From CAYXLW01 sp964466055 (GTDB taxonomy: Bacteria; Patescibacteriota; Gracilibacteria; GCA-2401425): 64,000 bases of DNA. The stretch's first letter is position 1, and each line of letters opens with the position of its first letter. The notes beneath the pieces were generated by a model. It did not search any database and was not told the DNA's origin. It was given only the letters and a program-made list of their open reading frames with translations. The stretch spans positions 37,723 through 101,722 of the forward strand of contig CAYXLW010000004.1 in assembly GCA_964466055.1 (NCBI GenBank), in the 5' to 3' direction. The position numbers and the translations under genes are program-made. This document shows, piece by piece, positions 44,220-55,059 of the stretch.

Positions 44220-44541
44220 AGACTTAGTGACTTAGTGACCTAGAGAGTTAGAGACCTAGTGAGTTAGAGACCTAGTGACTTAGAGACATAGAGAGATTTT
44301 TGTTAATAATGAGATGGAATAGTTACATTTAAAGTAGAGAGTTAGAGACCTAGTGACTTAGTGACTTAGAGACATAGAGAGATTTTTGTTAATAATCAGA
44401 TGGAATAGTTACATTTGCTATTTTATTATTCTTTTATATTTTTAATATTTTCTAAGTTTCTAAAGTTCTAAAGTTCTAAAGTTCTAAAGTTCTAAGTTTC
44501 TAAAGTTCTAAAGTTCTAAATTTCTAAGTTTCTATTTCACT
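44220..44541. repeat. Tandem GACTTAGTGACTTAG and TTCTAAAG repeats
   Basis: Degenerate 8-10-bp units fill 44220-44360. A 54-bp direct repeat (44277-44330 and 44363-44416, one difference) is embedded. From 44451 the unit changes to TTCTAAAG. The stretch has no gene. Confidence 0.85.
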
Positions 44542-44553
44542 AACTTAATACCT

Positions 44554-44910
44554 ATGAAAAATTATAAAGAACTTCTAATTTGGAAAAAATCTATGGAGCT
44601 TGTTACAAACATTTATAAGTTGACTCAAAAATTACCGAGAGAAGAAATTTATGGATTAACTAGTCAAATGAGAAGAAGTGCTGTTTCAATTCCTTCAAAC
44701 ATTGCGGAGGGCTTTACTCGGAAATCTCAAAAAGAATTTTTACAGTTCTTATTTATTGCTAAAGGCTCTGCTTCGGAGTTAGAAACGCAGATTTTAATCG
44801 CTAATAACGTGTATTTATTAGAAATTGAAGATACAAATAGCCTTCTTATTGAAACATTAAAAATGCTTTCTTCTTTTATTAAAGCAGTGAGAGAGAAGAT
44901 AGAGACATAG
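44554..44910 (+). CDS. Four-helix-bundle protein (23S rRNA intervening-sequence/Avd-like family)
   Basis: A 118-residue helical protein with the signature of the TIGR02436-type family: KELLIWKKSMELV, TQKLPREEIYGLTSQMRRSAVSIPSNIAEGF and FLFIAKGSASELETQ. Related proteins are encoded in rRNA intervening sequences or accompany diversity-generating retroelements; most stand alone with unknown roles, probably nucleic-acid binding. Here it is flanked on both sides by degenerate tandem repeats. No reverse transcriptase is nearby. Confidence 0.92.
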   Translation: MKNYKELLIWKKSMELVTNIYKLTQKLPREEIYGLTSQMRRSAVSIPSNIAEGFTRKSQKEFLQFLFIAKGSASELETQILIANNVYLLEIEDTNSLLIETLKMLSSFIKAVREKIET

Positions 44911-45090
44911 TTGCTTAGAACTTTAGAGAAATAGAGATTTAGTGACGTGGTGACGTAGGTAAATAGAAATAGGTATTTGAAGTTTTAGTAAAATGAGTAA
45001 AATCATTGTATTGAATGCCTTTCTAAGTCTCTAAATTTCTATTTTACTAATTTACTAAGTTTCTAAAGTTCTAACTCTCTATGTCACTAA
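44911..45090. repeat. Downstream tandem repeats, inverse of those upstream
   Basis: AGAGACATAG-type units close to the stop codon, then CTAAGTCTCTAAATTTC-type units near 45020-45085, partly the reverse complement of the upstream set. Confidence 0.7.
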
Positions 45091-45100
45091 TGCTCTATCT

Positions 45101-45562
45101 ATGCAAAAACACTTTACAGGAACTGCGTTTACAATTTATAAAGACCAAGTTCTTCTTCTTTTTCATAAAAAATTAAAAAGTTGGTTGCCGCCAGGTGGGC
45201 ATATTGAAGAAAATGAACTCCCTCATGAATGTGCTATTCGTGAAACAAAAGAGGAAACAGGAATTGATATTGAAATTATTAGTGATAGTTCTAATTTTAA
45301 ACCTAGTAAAGAGGCTTTTGAAATTCCGAGTTCTTTTATTTGTTTGGAGGAACATATTCCAAAACATGAGAATAAAGAAGAACATAAACATATTGATCTT
45401 ATTTTTATTGCGAAGCCTAAAGGAGATTTTATTTTTGAAAAAGAGTTTGAGAATTCTTTTGGTGAACTTGTTAAGTGGTTTTCTTTGGATGAAATTAATA
45501 AAATTCCAAATGAAGAAATTTTTTCTAATTGTAGGCAGATTTGTGAGAAAGTTTTGAAATAA
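45101..45562 (+). CDS. NUDIX hydrolase
   Basis: A 153-residue protein with a complete Nudix box (Gx5Ex7REUxEExGU) at about residues 32-54: GGHIEENELPHE followed by RETKEETGI. Nudix enzymes cleave nucleoside diphosphates linked to other moieties. The preceding WLPPGGH is typical. The exact substrate cannot be told. It is convergent with dnaE. Confidence 0.9.
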   Translation: MQKHFTGTAFTIYKDQVLLLFHKKLKSWLPPGGHIEENELPHECAIRETKEETGIDIEIISDSSNFKPSKEAFEIPSSFICLEEHIPKHENKEEHKHIDLIFIAKPKGDFIFEKEFENSFGELVKWFSLDEINKIPNEEIFSNCRQICEKVLK

Positions 45563-45632
45563 TATTTTTTTATATAATGTTTTGAATTTACAACAATTTC
45601 TGTCAGAATTTACTAAATATAAAAAAGAAATA

Positions 45633-48600
45633 TTAAATTTTCCCCTTATCCGGTCCATACAAAATCTGAGTAATATGAGCTTTTAGAGTTTTTGTTAAAC
45701 TTACTTTCTGAGGAAGTGTAATTTTTTGCCTATTTGGAAAAAGAAAAATAATTTCATTATTTCCAGGATTTTGCTCCAAAAGCTTTTTAATAACCTCAAA
45801 ATCATTTTTCTTAACCTCCTCTGGAACTTCCACAATCCATGGATTCATTCTCGCATCCTTAATATCTTCCTTTGAAATAGACTTAATTTCCTTACGAGTA
45901 AGATGGTTTTTATCCTTATCAAAAAATCCTTTTTCTTTAGCTTCTTCTCTTATTTTATCTAAATCTTTTAGTGTAATACTCTCAATTATTAATTGTAATT
46001 CTCCATTCCTATGGTCAATTTTACTTTTAACTACAACTAAATTATCCTCTAGTAATTTTTTCCCATGAGATTGAAATGTTTTTGGGAATAACACAGCATC
46101 AATTTTTCCTGTAGGTGCATCTAAAACAAAAGTTGCCATTCGTTCTTCATTTTTTGTTTTTATAATACGTAAGTTAGTAATAATTCCTGCAAATCTTTTA
46201 GTTTCTCCTAATAATTTTGCATTAATACTATCTACACTAAAAAAATTATTTTTCCAATATTCTTCAAGTCCACCTAATGGATGGGCAGATACAAATAATC
46301 CTAAAAATTCTTTTTCCCAAGCAAGTTTTTGAGCTGAAGTTGCAGAGGATACATTACTAAGATGTAAATCAGTTGAAGAAGTTTCTCCGCTTATATCAAA
46401 TAGCCCCATTTGTCCTGTAGTACTTTTTTGATGTTGTTCTTGAGAAAATTCAATCATGCTTTCCATATTTTCTAACATTTTATTTCTTTCTTCTAACTCA
46501 TCCAGTGCTCCAGATTTAATAAGAGCTTCAAGATTTTTTCTGTTTAATTGAGTAGGTTCTATTTTTGTTAAAAAATCTTGAAGATTTTGAAATTTAATTT
46601 GTTCTTTTCCTCTTGATTCTATAATAGCTTCAGCACAGCTATCTCCTAAATTTTTTATAACGCTTAACCCAAATCTAATTTGTCTATTTTTTACAACTGT
46701 AAAATCTTTAAGAGATTCATTAACGGAAGGAGGTAGTATATCAATATTCATTTTTTGGCATTCCTCAATTTCTATGGCAATTCTATCAGTATTAGATTGA
46801 TCTGAAGCGAGAAGGGCTGCCATGAATTCCGTAGGGTAATGAGCTTTTAAGTATGCTGTTTGATACGCAATCATTGAATAAGCTGCACTGTGTGACTTAT
46901 TAAACCCATATCCTGCGAAGGGAACAACTACTTTATCAAAAATATATTCTGCAGTGTCTTTGTTTCTTCCTAATTCAATGGCTTTATCAATAAATGTTTT
47001 TCTTTGTTCTTCCATTTCAGAAATAATTTTTTTACCAATAGCTCTTCTTAAAATATCAGCTTGCCCAAGAGAATACCCAGAAAATTCTTGAGCGATCTGT
47101 AATATTTGCTCCTGGTAAACAGCAATTCCATATGTTGGTTTAAGGATTTTTTCTAAACTTTCATGATGATATTTAACAGCAATTGTTCCATGTTTTCTAT
47201 TAATAAATTCTGGGATAAATTCCATTGGACCTGGTCTGTAAAGCGAATTCATTGCGATTAAATCTTCAAACTCTGTTGGTTTCAAGTCCTTTAAATATCT
47301 TTTCATTCCAGAAGATTCAAATTGAAATATTCCTGTTGTTTCTCCATTTTGGAAAATTTCAAATGTTTTCTCATCTTTCATTGGTATTTCATCTAAATCA
47401 ATGCTTCGACCAGTTGTGCGTTTAATAATTTTACATGCAGTGTCTAAAATAGTTAGATTTTTTAAGCCTAAGAAATCCATTTTCAAAAGCCCCAAAGATT
47501 CCAAAGGTTTTGCAGAAAATTGTGTGATAATGGAATTTTGGTCTTTTGGTGGATTTTGAATTGCAGTATAAGAAAGGAGAGGTTTTTCAGAAATTACAAC
47601 AGCGCAAGCATGGACAGAAATATGTCTTATACATCCCTCTAATTTTAAGGCAATATCCCAAATTTTTTTAAGTTCAGGATCATTGTTTACTGTATTACGT
47701 AAGTCGTCTTCACTTTCCCATGATTCTTGGAGTTTTGTTCCAGGTCGTTCTGGGATAAGTTTCACAAACTCATTCATTTTTTCAAAAGAAATTCCAAAGG
47801 CACGTCCTACATCTTTTACTGCAGCACGTGCTGCCATTGTTCCGAATGTTGATATTTGAGCAACGTGATCTGTCCCATATTTTTGTGTAACGTAATCAAT
47901 AACATCATTTCTTTTGTCATCCTGAAAATCTATATCGAAATCTGGCATTGAAATACGGTCAGGGTTTAAAAATCTCTCAAAGAGAAGTGAATATTTTAGT
48001 GGTTCTAAATTTGTAATTTTAAGAGCATATGCAATGATTGATCCAGCTCCTGATCCTCTTCCAGGTCCTACTAAAATGTTATTTTCTTTTGCCCATTTTA
48101 TATAATCCCATACAATCAAAAAATAGCTTTCAAACCCCATATTTTTTATTATCTCAAATTCATGTTCAAATCTTTGAGCAATTTCTCTTCCCGTAAAAAT
48201 TTTTTCAACATCATTATTTAGTTCAATTCCGAGATTTTCCTTATTTTGTTCAAATTGGATGTTTTCTCCTATTGTGCTTTTATCTAATTTCTCCCATTTT
48301 ATTTCCTCTAAATATTCTTTAAATTGAGGATACCTATTTTTTAACCCTTCAATACATTCATAACGCAAATAATCACTAGAAATTTTTGTGCTATGACCTT
48401 TAGGAGGATTAAATGTAGGAATGTGGTATTTCCCAAGATCAAATTTAACGTTGCATCGCTCGGCTATTCTTATCGTATTTTTTATGGCATCAGGTGTTTC
48501 TTCAAACACAGAACAAATTTCATCAGGAGGAGTTAAAGAATAATCTTCGTCGATCATAGTTATTCGACTTCCATCATCATATAATCTATTTGATCCTATA

Positions 48601-49271
48601 CACATAAGAATATCTTGTGCTTCTGCTTCATCGATTTTTGTATAATATGTATTCTGTCCAATTACTAAAGAGACATTTAAATCTTTACTTAATTCAATTA
48701 ATTTTTCATTAACTTCCATTTGTCCAGAAATATTTGGATGATAGGAAATCTCAAAAAAGAAATTATTTTTCCCAAATATATTCAAGTATTTTTTTACTAT
48801 TTTTTTAATATCGTCTTCTTCAAATCCTTCTAAAATTGCGTTTGGTATTTCTCCATTTAATCCTCCAGATAGAGCTATAAGTCCTTTTTTATGTTTTTCT
48901 AAAACTTCTAAATCTATTCTAGGTTTGTAATACATTCCTTCTAAATGTGCGATTGAAGAAAGCTTTAAAAGATTTTCATATCCTTCATTATTTTCTGCAA
49001 TTAAAACAAGCGTCCATGGTTTCCCATCACTTCTAAAATCTTTATCTTTCATAAGTCTTGGAGCAATATATGCTTCCATTCCTATTATTGGTTTTATATC
49101 TTCTTCTTTACATGCTTTATAAAACTCAATAGCTCCATACATTACACCGTTATCTGTTAATGCAACGCTTGTACATCCTTGTTCTTTGGCAGTTTTTACA
49201 ATGTCTTTCGGGCTTGAAGGACTTTGAAGAAGTGAGTAATGCGAGTGATTGTGAAGGTGTACGAAATTCAT
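45633..49271 (-). CDS. dnaE: DNA polymerase III alpha subunit (DnaE)
   Basis: A 1212-residue replicative polymerase. The N-terminal PHP domain starts FVHLHNHSHYSLLQSPSSPKD. The palm domain has the catalytic acidic motif PDFDIDFQDDKRN and GRGSGAGSI nearby. Helix-hairpin-helix and OB-fold domains follow (MATFVLDAPTGKIDAVLF). No intein is seen, although dnaE often hosts one. The first His motif HNHSH is intact, so the PHP domain may be active. No Shine-Dalgarno. Confidence 0.97.
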   Translation of the reverse strand: MNFVHLHNHSHYSLLQSPSSPKDIVKTAKEQGCTSVALTDNGVMYGAIEFYKACKEEDIKPIIGMEAYIAPRLMKDKDFRSDGKPWTLVLIAENNEGYENLLKLSSIAHLEGMYYKPRIDLEVLEKHKKGLIALSGGLNGEIPNAILEGFEEDDIKKIVKKYLNIFGKNNFFFEISYHPNISGQMEVNEKLIELSKDLNVSLVIGQNTYYTKIDEAEAQDILMCIGSNRLYDDGSRITMIDEDYSLTPPDEICSVFEETPDAIKNTIRIAERCNVKFDLGKYHIPTFNPPKGHSTKISSDYLRYECIEGLKNRYPQFKEYLEEIKWEKLDKSTIGENIQFEQNKENLGIELNNDVEKIFTGREIAQRFEHEFEIIKNMGFESYFLIVWDYIKWAKENNILVGPGRGSGAGSIIAYALKITNLEPLKYSLLFERFLNPDRISMPDFDIDFQDDKRNDVIDYVTQKYGTDHVAQISTFGTMAARAAVKDVGRAFGISFEKMNEFVKLIPERPGTKLQESWESEDDLRNTVNNDPELKKIWDIALKLEGCIRHISVHACAVVISEKPLLSYTAIQNPPKDQNSIITQFSAKPLESLGLLKMDFLGLKNLTILDTACKIIKRTTGRSIDLDEIPMKDEKTFEIFQNGETTGIFQFESSGMKRYLKDLKPTEFEDLIAMNSLYRPGPMEFIPEFINRKHGTIAVKYHHESLEKILKPTYGIAVYQEQILQIAQEFSGYSLGQADILRRAIGKKIISEMEEQRKTFIDKAIELGRNKDTAEYIFDKVVVPFAGYGFNKSHSAAYSMIAYQTAYLKAHYPTEFMAALLASDQSNTDRIAIEIEECQKMNIDILPPSVNESLKDFTVVKNRQIRFGLSVIKNLGDSCAEAIIESRGKEQIKFQNLQDFLTKIEPTQLNRKNLEALIKSGALDELEERNKMLENMESMIEFSQEQHQKSTTGQMGLFDISGETSSTDLHLSNVSSATSAQKLAWEKEFLGLFVSAHPLGGLEEYWKNNFFSVDSINAKLLGETKRFAGIITNLRIIKTKNEERMATFVLDAPTGKIDAVLFPKTFQSHGKKLLEDNLVVVKSKIDHRNGELQLIIESITLKDLDKIREEAKEKGFFDKDKNHLTRKEIKSISKEDIKDARMNPWIVEVPEEVKKNDFEVIKKLLEQNPGNNEIIFLFPNRQKITLPQKVSLTKTLKAHITQILYGPDKGKI

Positions 49272-49334
49272 TTAAATGAGTTATTTGCTCCATTTTTTAT
49301 ATTACATCTTTTTTATATATTTTCCATTACTTTT

Positions 49335-50006
49335 CTATAAATTCAATGAGTGTCCGTTTTCTTTTAGCCACTTTCTATGTTTTTTATAATCAGGTATTAT
49401 TTTTTCTACTTTATTCCAAAATTGTTTAGCATGATTTTTTTCTTCTAAATGAATAATCTCATGTACAACAACATAATCTAAAACTTCTAAAGGTGCCATA
49501 ATTAGTCTCCAGCTAAAAATTAAATTTCCTGAATGAGTACATGACCCCCATTGTTTTTTAGCCTTTCCAATTTTTATTTTGCTATATTCTAAATTTAATA
49601 AATAGGCATATTTCTCAGCTCTTTCAGAGATTTTATTTAAAGCTTCGGTTTTGTACCAATTTAGAAAGGCTGCTTTTGCTATACTCAATAGTTTTTTTGA
49701 TAGTATAAAATTTTTGTTTAGTTCTAGTGGTTGCACAGCTTTATCAGTGAAAGAAAGCTTATAATAATTTCCTAAATATAAAAACTCTTCATTTTCAATA
49801 AATTCTTTTTTTAAAGTTTTTTTGTACTTAGTTTTAATGTGATTTTGTTTTTTTAAAATCCAATTTTTCTTTGAGTTAACTATCATATTTATCATCCAAT
49901 CAAAATAAAATAAAGGTGCACGAATTATTAATTTTGCATCAGGGGTTACTTCTAATGCTACACTTTTCCTTTTTGAGCGAATTATTTTATCTATTTTTAT
50001 TATCAT
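49335..50006 (-). CDS. YgjP-like metal-dependent hydrolase (M48-related)
   Basis: A 223-residue protein with the zincin motif HEIIHLEEKNHAKQFW (HExxH, then His further on) at about residues 180-195, preceded by KKQWGSCTHSGNLIFSWRLI, the hallmark of the YgjP/DUF45 family. Members are predicted zinc peptidases often found with type I restriction systems, but none is adjacent here. Cytoplasmic, no signal peptide. Confidence 0.9.
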   Translation of the reverse strand: MIIKIDKIIRSKRKSVALEVTPDAKLIIRAPLFYFDWMINMIVNSKKNWILKKQNHIKTKYKKTLKKEFIENEEFLYLGNYYKLSFTDKAVQPLELNKNFILSKKLLSIAKAAFLNWYKTEALNKISERAEKYAYLLNLEYSKIKIGKAKKQWGSCTHSGNLIFSWRLIMAPLEVLDYVVVHEIIHLEEKNHAKQFWNKVEKIIPDYKKHRKWLKENGHSLNL

Positions 50007-50094
50007 TTTATTTAAAGAATAGGGGTAAGGAGATAAAGGGGAGATTTATCATGATTTCTAAGCTTAATATGATTCATTCCATTTACTATTTTAC

Positions 50095-50120
50095 ATGGAT
50101 TCCTGCCTTCGCAGGAATAG
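50095..50120. repeat. ATTCCTGCCTTCGCAGGAAT palindrome
   Basis: Member of the dispersed GC-rich palindromes, with loop CTTC. Similar elements occur at 27525, 57028 and elsewhere. Confidence 0.6.
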
Positions 50121-50126
50121 CATTAT

Positions 50127-50933
50127 TTAACTTAAAAAATCAGAAATATCTACCTTTTCTCCGTGTTCAACTATTTTTCTCCATTGTAGAAATGCTATAT
50201 ATTTAATTTTAGGGATTCCAATATGCTTTAATATTATTGGAGTTTTTGCATTTTTAACCTGTTTTTCATCTATTATATTTGCCATTATATCATATGTTTT
50301 TTCACAAAAATCATAAAACATTTTTACTCTTTTGGCTTTGAAAAATTTTATGAAATTATTGTCATTTTTCTCGTTTAGTTCACGATAGAGTGTTTTTCGT
50401 GTTTTAGAACGTCTAACATTTATAGCTAGAATTTTTGTTGCTCCCATTTTTTCTGCTTGTAAAATTGGTAAATTATTAACTAAGCCACCATCTACTAAAT
50501 ATCTTCCATTTAATTCATGGGGTTTTAATATCCCTGGAATACTTATGGTTGCTCTTAATGCATCTTTAATTGGACCTTTATCAAATAAAATTTCTTCACC
50601 AGAATCAATATCAGTTGCGACGCATGCAAATTTTTTTGGTAGATCTTCAATTTTCCTATTCCCAAAATATTTTTCTATAAAATCTAAAATTCCTTTTCCG
50701 TCCATAAGAGAGCCTTTATCGGGCTTACTTAATAATTTTAACCAAGAAACACCTTCCATTATTTCAATAATTTCCTCATAGGTTTTTCCGTCAGCAATAA
50801 ATGCGCCTATTCCTGCCCCCATGGAAGTTCCTGTGATAATATCAAAATTTATTCCAAGTTTCTGGATGTTTTTATAAACACCTATGTGTGCAAATCCTCG
50901 AGCTGCACCACCGCTTAAAACTAATGCATTCAA
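50127..50933 (-). CDS. Patatin-like phospholipase
   Basis: A 268-residue serine acylhydrolase. The oxyanion loop is SGGAARGFAHIG (7-18), the nucleophile motif GTSMG with Ser37, and the catalytic Asp lies in VDGGLVNNLP near residue 150. It acts on membrane lipids or acyl substrates by a Ser-Asp dyad. No signal peptide. It lies after the large repeat gene on the same strand. Confidence 0.92.
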   Translation of the reverse strand: MNALVLSGGAARGFAHIGVYKNIQKLGINFDIITGTSMGAGIGAFIADGKTYEEIIEIMEGVSWLKLLSKPDKGSLMDGKGILDFIEKYFGNRKIEDLPKKFACVATDIDSGEEILFDKGPIKDALRATISIPGILKPHELNGRYLVDGGLVNNLPILQAEKMGATKILAINVRRSKTRKTLYRELNEKNDNNFIKFFKAKRVKMFYDFCEKTYDIMANIIDEKQVKNAKTPIILKHIGIPKIKYIAFLQWRKIVEHGEKVDISDFLS

Positions 50934-51005
50934 AAAACTGGAGTTAAATTCGGTAAGAATTTACCCGTACTGTTTGTTATTTGCAATAATTATACTAAAA
51001 TTAGT

Positions 51006-54000
51006 TTATTTTGTTTCTTTAATTTCTTCTCCTGTTTCCTTAAATTTTCTATCTACGTTATTAATTTTTATATTAAAACATTTTTCGATATAATCATATT
51101 TAACACTCTGAAATTTTTCTGTATCGCCAAATTTACGGTATTCATTTTTATTAATATCCAATATTTTCCAAGTTTCATTATCGATTTGATGTGCTACGAG
51201 TCCTTTTGTCATAAACCTTACATTTTTAAATTCAAATATTTCATTAATTTTAAGAGGTTGATTATTTGTTTTATTTAAAAGAACATATTTATCTTCTCCA
51301 ATTTTTAAGCACCAATTAGAATCGTAATCATTAACATTTATAAATTCAGATTTTTCATCAAATTTAAGAGGTTGATTATTTGTTTTATTTAAAAGAACAC
51401 ACTTATCTTCTCCAATTTGTAATTTCCAATGAGAATAGTAATCATTTACATTTTTAAATTCAAATATTCCATTAAATGTAAGAGGTTGATTATTTGTTTT
51501 ATTTAAAAGAACGTACTTACCTTCCTCAGTTTGTAAGAGCCAATGAGAACCGTAATTGTAGATATTTTTAAATTCAGATTTTCCATTAATTTTAAGAGGT
51601 TGATTATTTGTTTTATTTAAAAGAACACACTTATCTTCTCCAGTTTGTAAGTACCAATGAGAATCGTAATTATCAACATTTATAAATTCAGATTTTCCAT
51701 CAAATGTAAGAGGTTGATTATTTGTTTTATTTAAAAGAACACACTTATCTTCTCCAATTCGTAATTCCCAATGAGAATCGTAATTGTAGATACTTTCAAA
51801 TTCAGATTTTCCATCAAATGTAAGAGATTGATTATTTGTTTTATTTAAAAGAACACATTTATCTTCTCCAGTTTGTAAGTACCAATGAGAATCGTAATCA
51901 TTAACATTTATAAATTCAGATTTTCCATCAAATGTAAGAGGTTGATTATTTGTTTTATTTAAAAGAACATATTTATCTTCTCCAGTTTGTAATTCCCAAT
52001 GAGAATCGTAATTGTAGATATTTTCAAATTCAGACTTTCCATCAAATGTAAGAGGTTGATTATTTGTTTTATTTAAAAGAACACACTTATNNNNNNNNNN
52101 NNNNNNNNNNNNNNNNNNNNNNNNNNNNNNNNNNNNNNNNNNNNNNNNNNNNNNNNNNNNNNNNNNNNNNNNNNNNNNNNNNNNNNNNNNGAGGTTGATT
52201 ATTTGTTTTATTTAAAAGAACACACTTATCTTCTCCAGTTTGTAATTTCCAATGAGAACCGTAATAATTAATATTTTTGAATTTAGATGTTCCCTTAAAT
52301 TCAAGAGGTTTATTATCTTTATCTAAAAGAGAATATTCATCACCAATACGGGTTATAGTGTATTCTGCTTCTGTTTCTGTTACTGGTTCTGGTTCTACTG
52401 GTGCTGGTACTGGTTCTGGTTCTACTGGTACTACTGTTACTGGTTCTACTGGTACTACTGTTACTGGTTCTGGTTCTACTGGTACTACTGGTACTGGTGC
52501 TGGTTCTACTGGTGCTGGTACTGGTTCTGGTTCTACTGGTACTACTGGTACTGGTGCTGGTTCTACTGGTTCTGGTACTGGTTCTGGTTCTACTGGTACT
52601 ACTGGTACTGGTGCTGGTTCTACTGGTTCTGCTGGTACTGCTCCTTTAATTTCTTCTCCTGTTTCCTTAAATTTTTTAATTACGTTATTAATTTTTATCT
52701 CAAAACAGTCTTCACCATAATTGTATCTAGCATCTTGAAATTCTTCAGTACCGCCAAATTTACGGTATTCCTTTTTATTAATATCTAATATTTTCCATTT
52801 TCCATTATCGATTTGATGTGCTACGAGTTCTGTTCCCATAAACAGTTGTAAGTTTTTAAATTCAGATTGTCCCTTAACTTCAAGATGTTTATTAGTTTTC
52901 TTATCTAAAATAAGGCATTTATTTTCTTCAATTTTTAATAACAAATAAGAATTGAACTTGTCGATATATATAAATTCAGTTTTTCCCTTAACTTCAAGAG
53001 GTTTATTAGTGTTTTTATCTAAAAGAACATACTTACCTTCCAAAGTTTCTAAACACCAATGAGTACTGTAATTGCGAATATATGTAAATTCAGATTGTCC
53101 CTTAAATTGAAGAGGATTATTAGTTTTTTTATCTAAAAGAACGTACGTACCTTCCAAAGTTTCTAAACACCAATGAGAAATTAAATCGTAGATATTTTTA
53201 AATTCAGATTGTTCCTTAAATTTAAAAGGTTTATTCTCGTTATCTAAAAGAGAATAGTTATTACCAGTCTTGGATATGGTGTATTTTTCTGTTACTGTTC
53301 CTGCTTCTGGTCCTGTTTCTTCTGTTACTGTTCCTGCTCCTGTTACTGCTTCTTCTTCTACTTTTCCTTCTTTAACTTCTAGCTCCCATTTTTCATTTTC
53401 TAATTTATACAAAAGCCCTCCAGCTTTATCATTTTTTGTTGTTGATCCTAGCTCTTGTTCAATTGCATAATATTTATCATTTTCTTTAATAATTATGAAT
53501 GGAAAAGAAGAGTTGTGTCCTGCAGTAATAGTTTTAATAGGTGTTTTATCGATATAATTGTCAATTTCATTAGTTTTGATTATATAATTAATAAATCCCT
53601 CAAATTCTTTTATATTTGCAATATTTATCTCTAAAGTTTTACCTAATACCCGTAAAAAATCAGACTTGTTAATATCGGTGAAATTCAATGACATATCATT
53701 CCCATCCATTCCTATTATTTCAATAGGGTTAACAGATTTTACAGAAGATATTTTTTCCGAGATTCTTTTTCCTAGTATCTCTTCTCCTTTTGTTACATTA
53801 GGTAAATTTTCAAATAAATTTTTTAAGGCTTTTGTTAAAAATTCAGGTGTTAATTTATTTAACTCACCCCACTCAGCTTTTGTTATTTTAGAGTCTGAAA
53901 AAATATCTAGAACTTGTTTATTAATTTTATCTTGTTTTTCTTGCTCTTGGTTTTCTTGTTTTTGCCCCACTTTTTCATTTATAAGATTTTTACAGTTATC

Positions 54001-55035
54001 GCTTAAGGCTTTATTGTTTGATGTATTTATATTGTTAAGTTCCTCAAGTGTTCCAACTACAACATCACCTTCTTCATAATTAGTTCCATTAGCTATTACA
54101 TTATCAAGAATTAGAACTGTTCTATAATTACTTTCATCATCAACAATATCAACGGAGGCAGGGGTTTCTCCCTTTTCAATCTTATCATTATAAGCCTTAG
54201 ACTTTTCTTCAGTAATTCCTCTTATTTCTCCATCTTGGTTTAAAATATTAGGCATTCCATCTCCATCAATAAACCTAATTGCTTCTATTTCTTTCTTTCC
54301 TCCAACTGTTTCATAAATAGGGGAACATTGTTTAAGCCCAGTTTGGAATAAAGTAGTTTTTCCAGTGATTTTATTAGATACATATACTGGGTTACCAGGA
54401 GCTACTTCTCCTTTAAATGAATATCCCTTGTCTTCAAGCCAAGTTTTCACTTCTCCATTCAAATTTTCATGAATATTTTGCATATAATCTAATCCACCTC
54501 TTGTCTTACCATCTTTATGTTCTCTCTCTCCTAATTTAGCACCAGTTTTCATTTTTTCGTAAGTTTCAAAAACTTCAAGATACTTATCAAAAGTTTTTTG
54601 GACATCTAGCTCTTCTTTGCTTTTAAATTCAGGAGCTATTTGGTACACCATACTGGCAACTTCGTCAGATCGCTTCATGAGTTCATCTAAATTTCTATCT
54701 GAATATGCTGTTTTTAATATTTCAAATATTACTTGTTTTGAGTGTTCATAAAAGCTATTTGCAAGATCTTTAACGGATATTTTATCAGGGTCTATTTTAT
54801 CTTGTCCTATCTGAATATGATCAAGTGTGCCATCAATTTTGTTGGCACTGCCTTCCATTTTCTCTTCAATGTCTTTCGCAACATTAGTTTCAATTTTTGT
54901 TTGCTCTTCAGGATTAGGCGTATTAGCTTGGTCAAAGCAAACTCTGTTTTCTAAAGAAAAAGGCAACATATAGGAGTTTAGAAATTCATTCCTATTAGTA
55001 TTGAAAAAATGATGATATAAACTATTAATGTTCAT
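51006..55035 (-). CDS. Large repeat protein, broken by an assembly gap
   Basis: The protein has at least 1,300 residues. A ~500-residue N-terminal part of unknown fold is followed by repeat block I (about 53280-52655), a Pro/Val/Glu linker (52640-52380) and repeat block II (52380-51006). Block II consists of 38-residue units with LLNKTNNQPL, SEF and SHW motifs, encoded by 114-bp DNA repeats. Both blocks end with a similar cap (LVAHQIDN, KFKETGEEIK), so the whole module was duplicated. The frame is open on both sides of the N run; the 100 N are not in phase, suggesting an arbitrary gap size. No signal peptide is clear. Confidence 0.75.
51241..52390 (-). repeat. 114-bp tandem repeats within the large gene
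   Basis: Nine copies of the word TGTTTTATTTAAAAGAAC are visible at ~114-bp spacing, eight before and one beyond the gap at 52091-52190. The units are near-identical in DNA, which explains the failed assembly. Confidence 0.92.
52091..52190. other. Assembly gap (100 N)
   Basis: Run of N inside the 114-bp repeat array; the true number of missing repeats is unknown. Confidence 0.98.
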
Positions 55036-55059
55036 TTTTGGTTTTTGTATTTATAGTTT

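Noticed and set aside
45633..49271. Intein in DnaE
   Set aside because: The 1212 residues run continuously through the normal polymerase domains; no splice motifs or endonuclease domain are seen.
52277..52720. Ser/Thr/Gly-rich protein on the plus strand
   Set aside because: It is the opposite strand of the Pro/Val/Glu linker of the large repeat gene; its low complexity keeps several frames open.
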